From CAYYAQ01 sp964469555 (GTDB lineage: Bacteria; Planctomycetota; UBA1135; UBA2386): DNA of 10,406 bases. The stretch is from NCBI GenBank assembly GCA_964469555.1, contig CAYYAQ010000183.1, forward strand, positions 1-10,406. The letters run 5' to 3'. Shown one piece after another: positions 1-6,814 of this stretch. Numbering within the stretch: the stretch's first letter is position 1; every line of letters begins with the position of its first letter. A program made the position numbers and the translations under genes. Under the pieces are notes generated by a model. The model was not told the origin of the DNA, did not search any database, and worked only from the letters and a program-made list of their open reading frames with translations.

Positions 1-1
1 G

Positions 2-769
2 TTCCGGAAGGGCCGATCGACCGCCGATGCGGAGATCCCTATCCTCCACGAGGACGATTCGACGATCGTCGCGCTGAAGCCGTCGGGCCTGTCCGCGGGC
101 GCAGACCGTTCGGGACAGATCCCAGGCCTGATCGATCGGTTGGCCGCGGAGCGCTCCGGGAGCGAGCTACGGCTCGTGAACCGACCCGATCAGGACGCTT
201 CGGGATGCGTGCTTCTCGCGAAAGACCTCCCCTCCGCCAAGCGTCTGGAACAGTGCCTCGCCGCGGGTGAGATCGAGCTCGATTGCCTGGCCCTCGTCCA
301 CGGCGCCGTGCGGTGGAAGGAGCGACAGGTCGACCAGCACCTCGGGCCGGACCCACAGCGCCCGGGCCGCATCTGCACCGTGAAACCGGGCAGCAAGGGC
401 GCGCGAGAGGCCTCGACTCAGTTGGCCCTCGACGAGGCTTTTCGCCAGCACAGCCTTGTCAGCGCACGGCCCATGACGTCGCGGAATCACCAGATTCGGG
501 TGCACCTGGGCTTCCTCGGCCACCCGATCGTCGCTGATCCCGAGTACGGCCTCCGCGATCGGCTGCTGCTCTCCGAGATCAAGAAGAACTACAAGGCCCG
601 TGCTGGTGTGGTAGAACGCCCGCTGCTCTCCCGCATGTTTCTGCACATTTCGCGGGTGAGCTTCCCCGATTCCACGGGCGTCCGGCGAGAGGTCACGGCA
701 CCCCTGGCGAAGGACCTCGAGGTTGTCGTGGCGAAGCTGCGCAGCTTCGCACGCAAGGACTCTCACTGA
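2..769 (+). CDS. RluA-family pseudouridine synthase, 3' part (5' end outside window)
   Basis: This enzyme isomerises uridine to pseudouridine in rRNA or tRNA in the cytoplasm; the target base cannot be told from the sequence. The frame is open from base 2, so the start lies upstream. A TTG at 140 would cut off conserved sequence and is not the start. Visible family signatures, in order, are ILHEDDSTIVALKPSGLSAG (early strand and the KPsG motif), VNRPDQDASGCVLLAKD (catalytic loop, nucleophilic Asp at 188-190), RPMTSRNHQIRVHLGFLGHP followed by DPEYG, and ERPLLSRMFLHISRVSFP near the C-terminus. No N-terminal S4 domain is visible, but it could lie upstream. The catalytic loop is odd: RluA proteins usually read HRLD, while this one reads NRPD. 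Arg and Asp are kept; His and Leu are replaced. It sits 58 nt upstream of a second pseudouridine synthase on the same strand, so co-transcription is likely. Confidence 0.9.
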   Translation, partial: FRKGRSTADAEIPILHEDDSTIVALKPSGLSAGADRSGQIPGLIDRLAAERSGSELRLVNRPDQDASGCVLLAKDLPSAKRLEQCLAAGEIELDCLALVHGAVRWKERQVDQHLGPDPQRPGRICTVKPGSKGAREASTQLALDEAFRQHSLVSARPMTSRNHQIRVHLGFLGHPIVADPEYGLRDRLLLSEIKKNYKARAGVVERPLLSRMFLHISRVSFPDSTGVRREVTAPLAKDLEVVVAKLRSFARKDSH

Positions 770-827
770 ATCCACCAATTCACCTGCGTTCTCATCCGAC
801 GATGTGAGCGCCCAATCACGAAGCCCC

Positions 828-2057
828 ATGTCTCTCAAGCAGTCCCCCCGCGATTTCCAGGTCCGCGAACTCCTCGAGTTCGAGGAAGATCCGACGGGGG
901 AGTTCTACGTCCACCTGCTCAAGAAGGAGAAGGTTGATACCCAGGAAGCCCTCAGCCTGATTTGCCGCAAGTCGCACGTGGACCGGGTCGATCTGGCTTT
1001 CGCCGGGTTGAAGGACCGGCAGGGACAGACCGAGCAGTTCATCAGCGTGCGCGGTCGCCGCGTGGAGTTCAAGGAACCCGGCGTCCAGTTGATCTTCAAG
1101 GGCCGCAGCGCGCGAGCCATCCACAGCAAGCAGAGTCGCGGGAATCGCTTTCGGATCGTGTTGCGCGGACTCGATCGTCCGACCGCGGAGGCGATCCGCG
1201 ACGCGTTGCCGGGTTTCATGAAGACCGGCTACGTGAACTACTTCGACGACCAGCGATTCGGGTGCCTGCGCCACGGCCAGGGTTTCCCGATGCGCGATGT
1301 GCTCGCCGGTCGGTACGAGAAGGCCCTGTCGCGGTTGATCGCCCGACCCTCGCCGGTCGCCCTCGGCGGCGACACGAAACTCAAGCGGCTGATCATGCAG
1401 CACTGGGGCGATTGGGAAGTGTGCGCTCGCATTGCCCGTGGCCCGATCTTCAAGCCGGTGCTCGAGCACTTGAAGAGGCGCCCGCAGGACTTCAAGGGCG
1501 CGATCCAGAAACTGAACACGCGCACGCGCCTGATCCAGTCGTACGCCTATCAGTCGTATCTCTGGAACCGCGCGGTCTGCAGTCTCCTGGACGAGATGCT
1601 GCCGGCGCGCGACAAGATCCGCATCGAGAGTCTGATGGGCGACCTTGTCAGCTTCATTCCAACAACGAAAGATCTGGCATCGAAGTTCAACGAGCTGGAA
1701 ACACCGCTGTACGCGCCCGACGGAACGGGTGGCGACCCACGATATCGGGCCGAGGTCGAGCGCTGGCTGAACAGCGAGCAACTCTCGCCGGAGATGTGCC
1801 GTGAGAACACTCTCCCGGGCATGGTCTGGCGCGAGGAGCATCGGGAGCTACTGGTGTTTCCCAGGAATGTCAACGCCTACAGTCCGGAGCGCGACGATCG
1901 GCATCGAGGCGCAACGAAGATCGAGGTCGCGTTCTCCTTGCCTCGGGGCGTTTACGCGACGATGCTGATCAAGCATCTCTTTGCCGGCGTTGAAGCCGGC
2001 CAGCGCCGTCCTGGCGCTGCCAAACCTCGCGTGAAACGCAACATCGACCATGACTGA
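828..2057 (+). CDS. truD: tRNA pseudouridine(13) synthase TruD family
   Basis: TruD makes pseudouridine at position 13 of tRNA, usually tRNA-Glu, in the cytoplasm. The 409-residue product starts with KQSPRDFQVRELLEF, the usual TruD opening. It then shows FAGLKDRQGQTEQF with the catalytic Asp at residue 63, GNRFRIVLRGL (about 105-115), VNYFDDQRFG (136-145), SYAYQSYLWNRAV (238-250), and a C-terminal KIEVAFSLPRGVYATMLIKHLF (364-385). The span of about 160-330 corresponds to the inserted TRUD domain. At 409 residues it is longer than the roughly 350-residue E. coli protein, through a larger insertion and a basic C-terminal tail of about 20 residues. The ATG at 828 was chosen because homology begins there. 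A GTG at 804 is an in-frame alternative; neither has a strong Shine-Dalgarno sequence. The stop overlaps the next gene's start by 8 nt, which suggests coupled translation. Confidence 0.93.
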   Translation: MSLKQSPRDFQVRELLEFEEDPTGEFYVHLLKKEKVDTQEALSLICRKSHVDRVDLAFAGLKDRQGQTEQFISVRGRRVEFKEPGVQLIFKGRSARAIHSKQSRGNRFRIVLRGLDRPTAEAIRDALPGFMKTGYVNYFDDQRFGCLRHGQGFPMRDVLAGRYEKALSRLIARPSPVALGGDTKLKRLIMQHWGDWEVCARIARGPIFKPVLEHLKRRPQDFKGAIQKLNTRTRLIQSYAYQSYLWNRAVCSLLDEMLPARDKIRIESLMGDLVSFIPTTKDLASKFNELETPLYAPDGTGGDPRYRAEVERWLNSEQLSPEMCRENTLPGMVWREEHRELLVFPRNVNAYSPERDDRHRGATKIEVAFSLPRGVYATMLIKHLFAGVEAGQRRPGAAKPRVKRNIDHD

Positions 2058-2919
2058 ACGCACTCTCGGAATCATCGGTGGTTCTGGCCTCTACGACCTC
2101 GACAACCTGACGGACCGTGAAGAGGTCGTCCTGACGACGCCGTTCGGCGATCCTTCGGACGCGTTGGTCACCGGCGCTCTCCACGGCACGCGCATGGCGT
2201 TCTTGCCGCGCCACGGTCGCGGCCACCGACTCGCTCCGCACGAACTGCCCTTCCGCGCGAACATCCACGCGATGAAGCAGCTGGGGATGAAGTGCGTGCT
2301 GGGGATTTCGGCAGTCGGCAGCATGCGCATGGACATCGCCCCGGGTGACCTCGTGCTCATCGACCAGTTCATCGATCGGACTCGCAATCGAACGGAGGAA
2401 TCGACGTTCTTCGGCAACGGTTGCGTCGGTCACGTCATCTTCGCTGACCCGATCTGGGAGCCGTTGCGGAGGCTCGCGCTCGAAGCAGCGCGGTCCGCCG
2501 GAGCCACGGTACACGACGGTGGTACGTACATCTGCATGGAAGGGCCGGCCTTCTCGACGCGCGCCGAGTCGAACATGTACCGGGCCATGGATGTCTCCGT
2601 GATCGGCATGACGAATCTGCAAGAAGCCAAGCTCTCCCGGGAAGCGGAGATTGCCTACGCCACGGTGGCGCTCGCGACAGACTACGATTGCTGGCACGAG
2701 GGTCACGACGACGTGAACGTGGAAGACGTCCTCGCCGTGTTGCAGAAGAACGTGGAGCGATCGAAGAAGGTGATCTCCGAGGCCGCGCGGATGATCGGAG
2801 AGGCGCCCGAAGAGATCCACTGCGAGGGCGTGATGGCCAACGCCATCATGACGAGCAAGGACCGGATCACGGCGGATGCCCGGCGTCGCCTCGAAGTTCT
2901 GCTGGGCCGGTACATGTAG
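2050..2919 (+). CDS. mtnP: S-methyl-5'-thioadenosine phosphorylase
   Basis: This enzyme cleaves 5'-methylthioadenosine with phosphate to adenine and 5-methylthioribose-1-phosphate, the first step of methionine salvage from polyamine synthesis. The 289-residue protein is full length. Motifs are IIGGSGLYD (8-16, phosphate loop), PRHGRGHRLAPHELPFRANI (53-72), SAVGSM followed by PGDLVLIDQFIDRT (87-111), YICMEGPAFSTRAES (160-174), IGMTNLQEAKLSREAEI (185-201) and ATDYDCW (209-215). The two aspartates of TDYD (211 and 213) are those that recognise the 6-amino group of adenine in human MTAP. This favours methylthioadenosine over guanosine or inosine substrates. The ATG lies inside the last codons of truD (8-nt overlap), so translation is probably coupled. 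No other methionine-salvage gene is seen in the window. Confidence 0.95.
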   Translation: MTERTLGIIGGSGLYDLDNLTDREEVVLTTPFGDPSDALVTGALHGTRMAFLPRHGRGHRLAPHELPFRANIHAMKQLGMKCVLGISAVGSMRMDIAPGDLVLIDQFIDRTRNRTEESTFFGNGCVGHVIFADPIWEPLRRLALEAARSAGATVHDGGTYICMEGPAFSTRAESNMYRAMDVSVIGMTNLQEAKLSREAEIAYATVALATDYDCWHEGHDDVNVEDVLAVLQKNVERSKKVISEAARMIGEAPEEIHCEGVMANAIMTSKDRITADARRRLEVLLGRYM

Positions 2920-2977
2920 CGACTTCTGGAGTTCGCGTGGGACAGTGCATGACCCGCCTCCTAAGCTGTGGAGTGCC

Positions 2978-4025
2978 ATGACCGACACCCACAAGAACGT
3001 CACCCGCCGCGGATTCCTGCAGCTCTCGGCGGTCGCTTCCCTGCCCACGATCGCGATCGCGAGCCCTCTTCCTTTTCACGTGCCGCCGCGTCGACGCGCG
3101 GTCACGCCGACCGCTGTCGGCAGTCGTAACGCGAAGGACGGGTTGAAGATCGCCATCGACCTGATGGCCAAGAAAGTGCCCCCTGTGGACGCTGCCGTCG
3201 CGGGCATCAACCCCGTGGAAGAGGATCCGAACGACACCAGCGTCGGCTACGGCGGTCTTCCGAACGAGCGATGCGTCGTCGAGCTCGACTCTTGCGTGAT
3301 GGATGGCCCGACGGGCCTCGCCGGCGCCGTGGCTGCGCAACATCAAGAACCCTTCCAAGGTCGCGTTGAAGGTCATGCGGCGCACGGATCATGTGCTGCT
3401 GGTCGGAGTCGGCGCGCTGGAGTTCGCCAAGGTGCACGGCTTCAAGGAGGAGAACCTTCTGACCGAGCGCGCGCGGAGGCTGTGGTTGCGCTGGAAGGAG
3501 AATCTCTCCAAGGATGACGACTGGGTTTCGCCGAAAGAAGGCGGCACCGGAGGCAAGCTGCCGCGACCCACAGGCACGATCCACATCAGCGCGATCAACG
3601 AGAAAGGCGACCTCGGTTCGTGCACGAGTACCTCGGGTCTGGCCTACAAGGTGCCGGGACGCGTCGGCGACTCCCCGCTCATCGGTTGCGGCCTGTACAC
3701 CGACAACGACCATGGGTCTGCCGGCTCGACCGGACGCGGCGAGGCGGTCATCCTCAGCAATGGTTCGTCGTTCATCGTCAACCAGATAGCGCTCGGTCGG
3801 TCTCCCAAGGACGCGTGTCTCGACGCGTGCAAGCGCATCGCGCGGATGACCCGGGTCAGTCGGCTGCAGACCGCCGGTGGCCAGCCGAACTTCAATGTCA
3901 ACTTCTACGCCGTCAACAAGAAGGGCGAGACGGGCGGCGCCGCGATCTACCCGAGCCGCTACTCTGTGATGGGGGAGAACGGCCCGGAGATCATGACTTC
4001 GGCGTACTTGTTCGAGTCCAAGTAG
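2978..4025 (+). pseudogene. Glycosylasparaginase (N4-GlcNAc-asparaginase), Tat-exported, frameshifted
   Basis: The encoded protein is an Ntn-hydrolase that cuts the GlcNAc-asparagine bond and processes itself to expose a Thr nucleophile. The N-terminus carries a twin-arginine signal (TRRGFLQLSAVAS, RR at residues 10-11), so export is expected. The first part (2978 to about 3335) holds DAAVAGINPVEEDPNDTSVGYGG and DSCVMDGPTG. The rest continues in the next frame from CTG 3333: LRNIKNPSKVALKVMRRTDH, LLVGVGALEFAKVHGFKEENL, PTGTIHISAI with the candidate nucleophile Thr at 3576-3578, GLAYKVPGRVGDSPLIG, and GSAGSTGRGE. Without a frame correction translation stops at 3515-3517, before the nucleophile, giving an inactive 179-residue product. 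Nothing else is damaged, so this is either a very young pseudogene or a sequencing/assembly error. A short Shine-Dalgarno (TGGAG, 2969-2973) precedes the ATG by 4 nt. Confidence 0.85.
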
Positions 4026-4030
4026 CGCCC

Positions 4031-4065
4031 GTCGGAGTCGCCCGACCCGCTACCGCGTGTAGCGG
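4031..4065. terminator. Two tandem hairpins in a convergent gap, possible terminator
   Basis: The gap between the glycosylasparaginase stop (4025) and the EF-hand gene stop (4139) holds two inverted repeats. One is GTCGG/CCGAC (4031-4035 with 4042-4046). The other is stronger: CCGCTAC/GTAGCGG (4047-4053 with 4059-4065), a perfect 7-bp stem with a 5-nt loop. Neither is followed by a T-run on either strand, so this is not a textbook intrinsic terminator. Position between two converging genes is the main support. Confidence 0.4.
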
Positions 4066-4138
4066 CAGACCGGGCACGCGAGCAGCACCGTAGGGAGAGG
4101 AACCGCGAAGGTCCAAATGGTCGTGGTGTCGGTGGCCC

Positions 4139-5011
4139 TCACTTCGCGGAGGGATCGATTTCCTTGCTCGACAACTTACCGTCGCCGTCTCGGTCGGCGT
4201 TGCGGAAGATCTGCTTGCCCCAACGAGCCAGGGTCGGGTGGATTCGACCGAGGCGTTTCTGCAGAACACCCTTTGGGATCCCAGGCTTGGCTGCGCCCGG
4301 GATCGTGTTCGCGAGGGCGAGGAGGGCTGGTATCTCGGCGATCACAGGTGCAAGTTCCTCGGCGGAGAGACCGTCGGACTCGTCCTTGTCCAACCCACCG
4401 AAGGAGGTGGCGAACTTCGCAGGTTGCTTGAGCATGACGAGGAGTTTCACGAACTCGGTCTTGCTGATCTCCGGATCTTCATCGTCGGCGACCATGTTCA
4501 TCACGATGTTGATCGCCTTCTCGACCGGGTTGACGGGCTCTTTTCCCTTCGCTGGCAGGAAGGGAAGCGAAGGCCGGAACAGGAACTTGTTGCCGATTGT
4601 CGTCAGGCGGCGAAAGCGAGCATCGAACTCATCCCAGTGCACGAATCCGTTTCGATTGGCGTCGAGTTCGCGAAAGCCCGAGGGTTTGCTCGCGGAACCC
4701 ATGTTCGGGAGGGCGTGTATGGCCTCGCGCAGGTCCAGTCGGTCGTCGCCGCTGTCGTCGCAGGAAGAGAAAGCCATTCGGGACGTCTTCTCGTCGTACT
4801 CCTGGATTACGACCCAGACATCTTGCAGGCCCTCGTCGTCAGCCTTCTTTTTCTCGGTCGGTTGCGTCGTCTTCTCTGGCGGCTTCTTGTCCTGAGCCGG
4901 CGGCGCGACGAGGGAACTCGTCACGGCGAGAACCGCGAGACAGAAGGATCTCCGGTGACCCGCCACCGGTGAGGTGGGTTCAGGTGTGTCGAGATCGCCG
5001 GGTCGTCGCAC
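4139..5011 (-). CDS. Secreted multi-EF-hand calcium-binding protein
   Basis: This is a predicted exported calcium-binding protein of unknown specific role. A signal peptide is visible (HRRSFCLAVLAVTSSLVAPPAQ, about residues 19-40), followed by a Lys/Pro/Glu-rich linker (41-60). Four EF-hand loops follow: DDSGDDRLDLRE (85-96), DANRNGFVHWDE (117-128), DKDESDGLSAEE (208-219) and DRDGDGKLSSKE (273-284). The last is canonical. The first and third have Asp instead of Gly at loop position 6. A fifth, degenerate loop lies at about 175-186 (ADDEDPEISKTE), with Ala at position 1. The 290-residue length assumes the GTG at 5009-5011, which has AAGG 11 nt upstream. A GTG at 4964-4966 would give a tidier signal peptide (starting AGHRRSF) and is a real alternative. 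The gene begins 6 nt after the NYN-protein stop, so they probably share a transcript. Confidence 0.85.
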   Translation of the reverse strand: MRRPGDLDTPEPTSPVAGHRRSFCLAVLAVTSSLVAPPAQDKKPPEKTTQPTEKKKADDEGLQDVWVVIQEYDEKTSRMAFSSCDDSGDDRLDLREAIHALPNMGSASKPSGFRELDANRNGFVHWDEFDARFRRLTTIGNKFLFRPSLPFLPAKGKEPVNPVEKAINIVMNMVADDEDPEISKTEFVKLLVMLKQPAKFATSFGGLDKDESDGLSAEELAPVIAEIPALLALANTIPGAAKPGIPKGVLQKRLGRIHPTLARWGKQIFRNADRDGDGKLSSKEIDPSAK

Positions 5012-5017
5012 TCGGGA

Positions 5018-6070
5018 TTAGACCTTGAAACAGCTCTCGTCGCCGAGCACGTGATGGTGCTGGGCCGCGAGTTGTTCGTCGCTGCCGCTCGAGAAGCTCG
5101 CGGTTTCGACTCGCACGCCTCGGGCGCGGAGTACGTTCGCGAGATGCTCCAGATCCGAGGACCCTGGGATCAAGACAACGCAATCCACGCGGTCCGCCAG
5201 AGCCATGGCGTCGACCGCGATCGCGACGTTCGACGGTGTCTTGTCACCGAGCGCGACCGGTTCGAAACCGCTGTGGTTGAGGTTTGGTGCGAGGCGTTCG
5301 TCGGCATTGCCGTAGTACGCGAGTGCGCGGACCGAGCTGCGCGTGCCCGCCAGGTGCCGGCGCATGTGGCCGAAGGAGATTTCGCTCTCCTGGCCCTTCG
5401 CCTGGCTCTCCATTTCGGCGGCGTCGAGGAAGATCGCGATGCGCTGGCGCAGCGGCAACGCCGATGACTTGCCGTTGCCTCGGGACTCGACCGCCGGTCG
5501 CCGCGAGCCGCGGTCACGATCTCGATTCTTGTCCCGGTCACGGTCGCGGTCACGATCTCGATCGCGACCCCTGCCTCCGCGGCGGCGGCGACCGCCGCGC
5601 AGGCTCCGCGATTCGTCGTCGCTGTCACCGCTGTCCCGGTCCGAATCGCCGCGAGGGCCTCGGGCCGCGGGCTCTTCGGTCGCGTCTCCGCTGTCCGATG
5701 CCGTCGCTGTGTCGTCGGTGTTCCCGTCGTCCGCGCCGCCACCTGACTCGTCATCGGAGCGAGGGGAGCGTGGCCTCTTCTTTCGCGCGGAGCGCTTCCT
5801 GGCCTGGCGTGGAGGCCGCTCGGCATCGTCCGCATCTCCCGACGGACTCTCGTCACGGTCGGCGTCGGAATCTTCGTCCGTGCGTTCCCGGCGGCTGGAT
5901 CGCCGGCGCCGGCTGGCGGGCGCGGCGTCGTCGGCTGTGTCCGGGCCTGATGAGTCCTGCGGCGCTTCTTGCTTCGAAGGCGCGCTGGAGCCCCCGTCGG
6001 AGGAGGATTCGCCCGAGGAGGGGGTGGAGGCTGATTTATCGAAGATGTCGGAGCCGAAATCGCTGTTCAT
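5018..6070 (-). CDS. NYN/PIN-like domain protein with disordered Arg-Asp-rich N-terminus
   Basis: The C-terminal third (about residues 209-345) looks like a NYN domain (LabA/DUF88 group of PIN-fold ribonucleases): IAIFLDAAEM with Asp216, NVAIAVDAMALADRVDCVVL with Asp287, and IPGSSDLEHLANVLRARGVRVETASF with Asp306. NYN proteins usually read SGDsDF at the last motif; here it is PGSSDL, so one acidic residue is missing and activity is uncertain. Residues 1-205 are low complexity: Ser/Asp/Glu-rich stretches alternate with Arg/Lys clusters (RRRRSSRRER, RKRSARKKRPR, RRRRGGRGRD), ending in a run of Arg-Asp dipeptides (169-187). No signal peptide or membrane segment is seen, so it is probably cytoplasmic and a candidate RNA-binding or RNA-processing factor. 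The ATG at 6068-6070 was chosen because family-like composition starts there. The frame stays open upstream to 6415, with another ATG at 6167-6169. The substrate is unknown. Confidence 0.75.
   Translation of the reverse strand: MNSDFGSDIFDKSASTPSSGESSSDGGSSAPSKQEAPQDSSGPDTADDAAPASRRRRSSRRERTDEDSDADRDESPSGDADDAERPPRQARKRSARKKRPRSPRSDDESGGGADDGNTDDTATASDSGDATEEPAARGPRGDSDRDSGDSDDESRSLRGGRRRRGGRGRDRDRDRDRDRDKNRDRDRGSRRPAVESRGNGKSSALPLRQRIAIFLDAAEMESQAKGQESEISFGHMRRHLAGTRSSVRALAYYGNADERLAPNLNHSGFEPVALGDKTPSNVAIAVDAMALADRVDCVVLIPGSSDLEHLANVLRARGVRVETASFSSGSDEQLAAQHHHVLGDESCFKV
5509..5562 (-). repeat. Arg-Asp coding repeat with 18-bp direct repeats 36 bp apart
   Basis: The 18-mer CGCGGTCACGATCTCGAT (plus strand) occurs at 5509-5526 and again at 5545-5562. 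It lies inside the NYN-protein gene and encodes part of the Arg-Asp dipeptide run. The other codons in the run vary synonymously: CGC, CGA, CGT and CGG for Arg, GAT and GAC for Asp. The dipeptide pattern is therefore conserved better than the DNA, apart from the one exact 18-bp copy. Confidence 0.8.
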
Positions 6071-6323
6071 TGGAAGAGTCGCGGGGATCGTGGCGCCCGT
6101 TCTTGGGCGGTCCGTCACGCTAAACCCTCTGTCAGGCCAGTTCCAGCAACTTACGGCTCCCCGGAGCATGATCCCCTGGCGGGCCTCGTTGGCTTCAAAG
6201 CCCGCTCCCACAGGCAGTTCCTCGCCAGGAATTCTGCGTTGCCGCCTTGTCAACGCCCCGAGATTCGGCTTCCATTGCGGTCCCCTCCCACCCCCCTCTA
6301 GTCCTATCCGAGGAGCTGCGCAC
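6071..6323. other. Divergent intergenic region between NYN gene and lipoprotein gene
   Basis: This 253-bp gap must hold the promoters of both divergent units. It contains an inverted repeat CGCCC/GGGCG (6094-6098 with 6105-6109, 6-nt loop) in the leader of the NYN gene, 24 nt upstream of its ATG. A TTGTCA (6247-6252, plus strand; TTGACA on the minus strand begins nearby at 6252) resembles a -35 box, but no convincing -10 lies at the right spacing on either strand. I cannot place a promoter with confidence. Confidence 0.5.
6311..6315 (+). promoter_or_regulatory. Shine-Dalgarno sequence deciding a TTG start
   Basis: AGGAG at 6311-6315 lies 8 nt upstream of the TTG at 6324. It is the best ribosome binding site on the plus strand of this window. 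It fixes the lipoprotein start at the TTG rather than at any codon in the long open frame upstream, which is antisense to the NYN gene. Confidence 0.7.
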
Positions 6324-6788
6324 TTGAAGCTCAAAGCTATTTGCCTGTCGTCTCTCGTCGTCCTGTGTCTCGCCTTCTCTGGCTGTGGCTCGAGCCTCCG
6401 CTTCGTGAAGGACAACTACATCACGGCGATCTCGCCGGTCATGATTCCGATGGCTGCGAGTAGTGACGCCTACCGCGGTGCTCAGGACATCCGCAATGGT
6501 TACCAGAGCGGAGCGTGGACCGAGGTTGTGGTGTTCCCCGTTCTCTGGGTCTGGCACGCCGTCAAGCACACCTGCTGCGTCGGAGTGCACGCGGTCGACA
6601 TTCTGTTCTACCCCTTCTACGGAATCTCCGAACTCAGCTCGCTCGGCCCTGAAATCAAGCCGATCGACTACTACGGAAACACCTGGGTCGACAAGATTCA
6701 GGAGTCGAGGTTCAAGAAGACGTACGAGAAGGGTCGCAAGACTTTCGGTGTCGGCGTGGATGCTGACACCGGCGAGACCGGTCGCTGA
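6324..6788 (+). CDS. Small predicted lipoprotein of unknown function
   Basis: I do not recognise a firm family. The 154-residue product begins at a TTG with a strong Shine-Dalgarno sequence. It has a lipoprotein signal peptide: Lys at 2 and 4, hydrophobic core to about 18, and lipobox F-S-G-C with the lipidated Cys at residue 21, followed by Gly. The mature part is rich in aromatic residues (VVFPVLWVWHAVKH, DILFYPFYGISEL) and has adjacent cysteines in HTCCVGVHAVD. The pattern Y-x-G-x-x-D followed by an aromatic stretch and VDILFYPFY faintly recalls the YceK/YidQ group of small outer-membrane lipoproteins; this is a weak resemblance only. The C-terminus is charged (KKTYEKGRKTFGVGVDADTGETGR). 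The gene is transcribed away from the NYN gene and stops 26 nt before the convergent two-component operon ends. Confidence 0.75.
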   Translation: MKLKAICLSSLVVLCLAFSGCGSSLRFVKDNYITAISPVMIPMAASSDAYRGAQDIRNGYQSGAWTEVVVFPVLWVWHAVKHTCCVGVHAVDILFYPFYGISELSSLGPEIKPIDYYGNTWVDKIQESRFKKTYEKGRKTFGVGVDADTGETGR

Positions 6789-6796
6789 TTCTCGAA

Positions 6797-6813
6797 CCGC
6801 TCGCGCGAGCCGG
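6797..6813. terminator. GC-rich palindrome between convergent genes, possible bidirectional terminator
   Basis: The 26-nt gap between the lipoprotein stop (6788) and the stop of the secreted-protein gene (6815) contains the perfect 12-bp palindrome GCTCGCGCGAGC (6799-6810). It can be extended by CCG/CGG with one bulged base. The stem is short and no T-run follows. Placement between convergent stop codons is the main argument. Confidence 0.35.
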
Positions 6814-6814
6814 C

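Noticed and set aside
723..827. TruD start at 723, overlapping the RluA-family gene
   Set aside because: The extra 35 residues (Ser/Thr-rich) do not resemble the TruD N-terminus, which begins at the ATG at 828.
816..1841. 341-codon minus-strand open frame
   Set aside because: It is an antisense shadow of truD. No recognisable motif is present, and the plus-strand frame has strong family matches.
1969..3048. 359-codon minus-strand open frame
   Set aside because: It is antisense to mtnP and neighbours, His/Arg-rich, with no motif. High G+C makes such long spurious frames common.
3325..3345. Programmed ribosomal frameshift in the glycosylasparaginase gene
   Set aside because: No slippery heptamer, internal Shine-Dalgarno sequence or clear downstream pseudoknot is visible, and the family does not use frameshifting as far as I know. 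A simple repeat contraction explains it.
6240..6260. TTGACA-like -35 box on the minus strand upstream of the NYN gene
   Set aside because: No acceptable -10 hexamer lies 16-18 nt downstream, so the match may be chance.
5343..6323. Long plus-strand open frame leading into the lipoprotein gene (481 codons in total)
   Set aside because: The first 327 codons are antisense to the NYN gene and give low-complexity Arg/Ser/Pro sequence. The signal peptide, Shine-Dalgarno sequence and TTG place the real start at 6324.
6071..6415. Extension of the NYN gene upstream to 6415
   Set aside because: The frame is open but would run across the divergent lipoprotein start and signal peptide, and its translation looks like non-coding sequence. 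The ATG at 6070 fits better, although the ATG at 6169 cannot be fully excluded.
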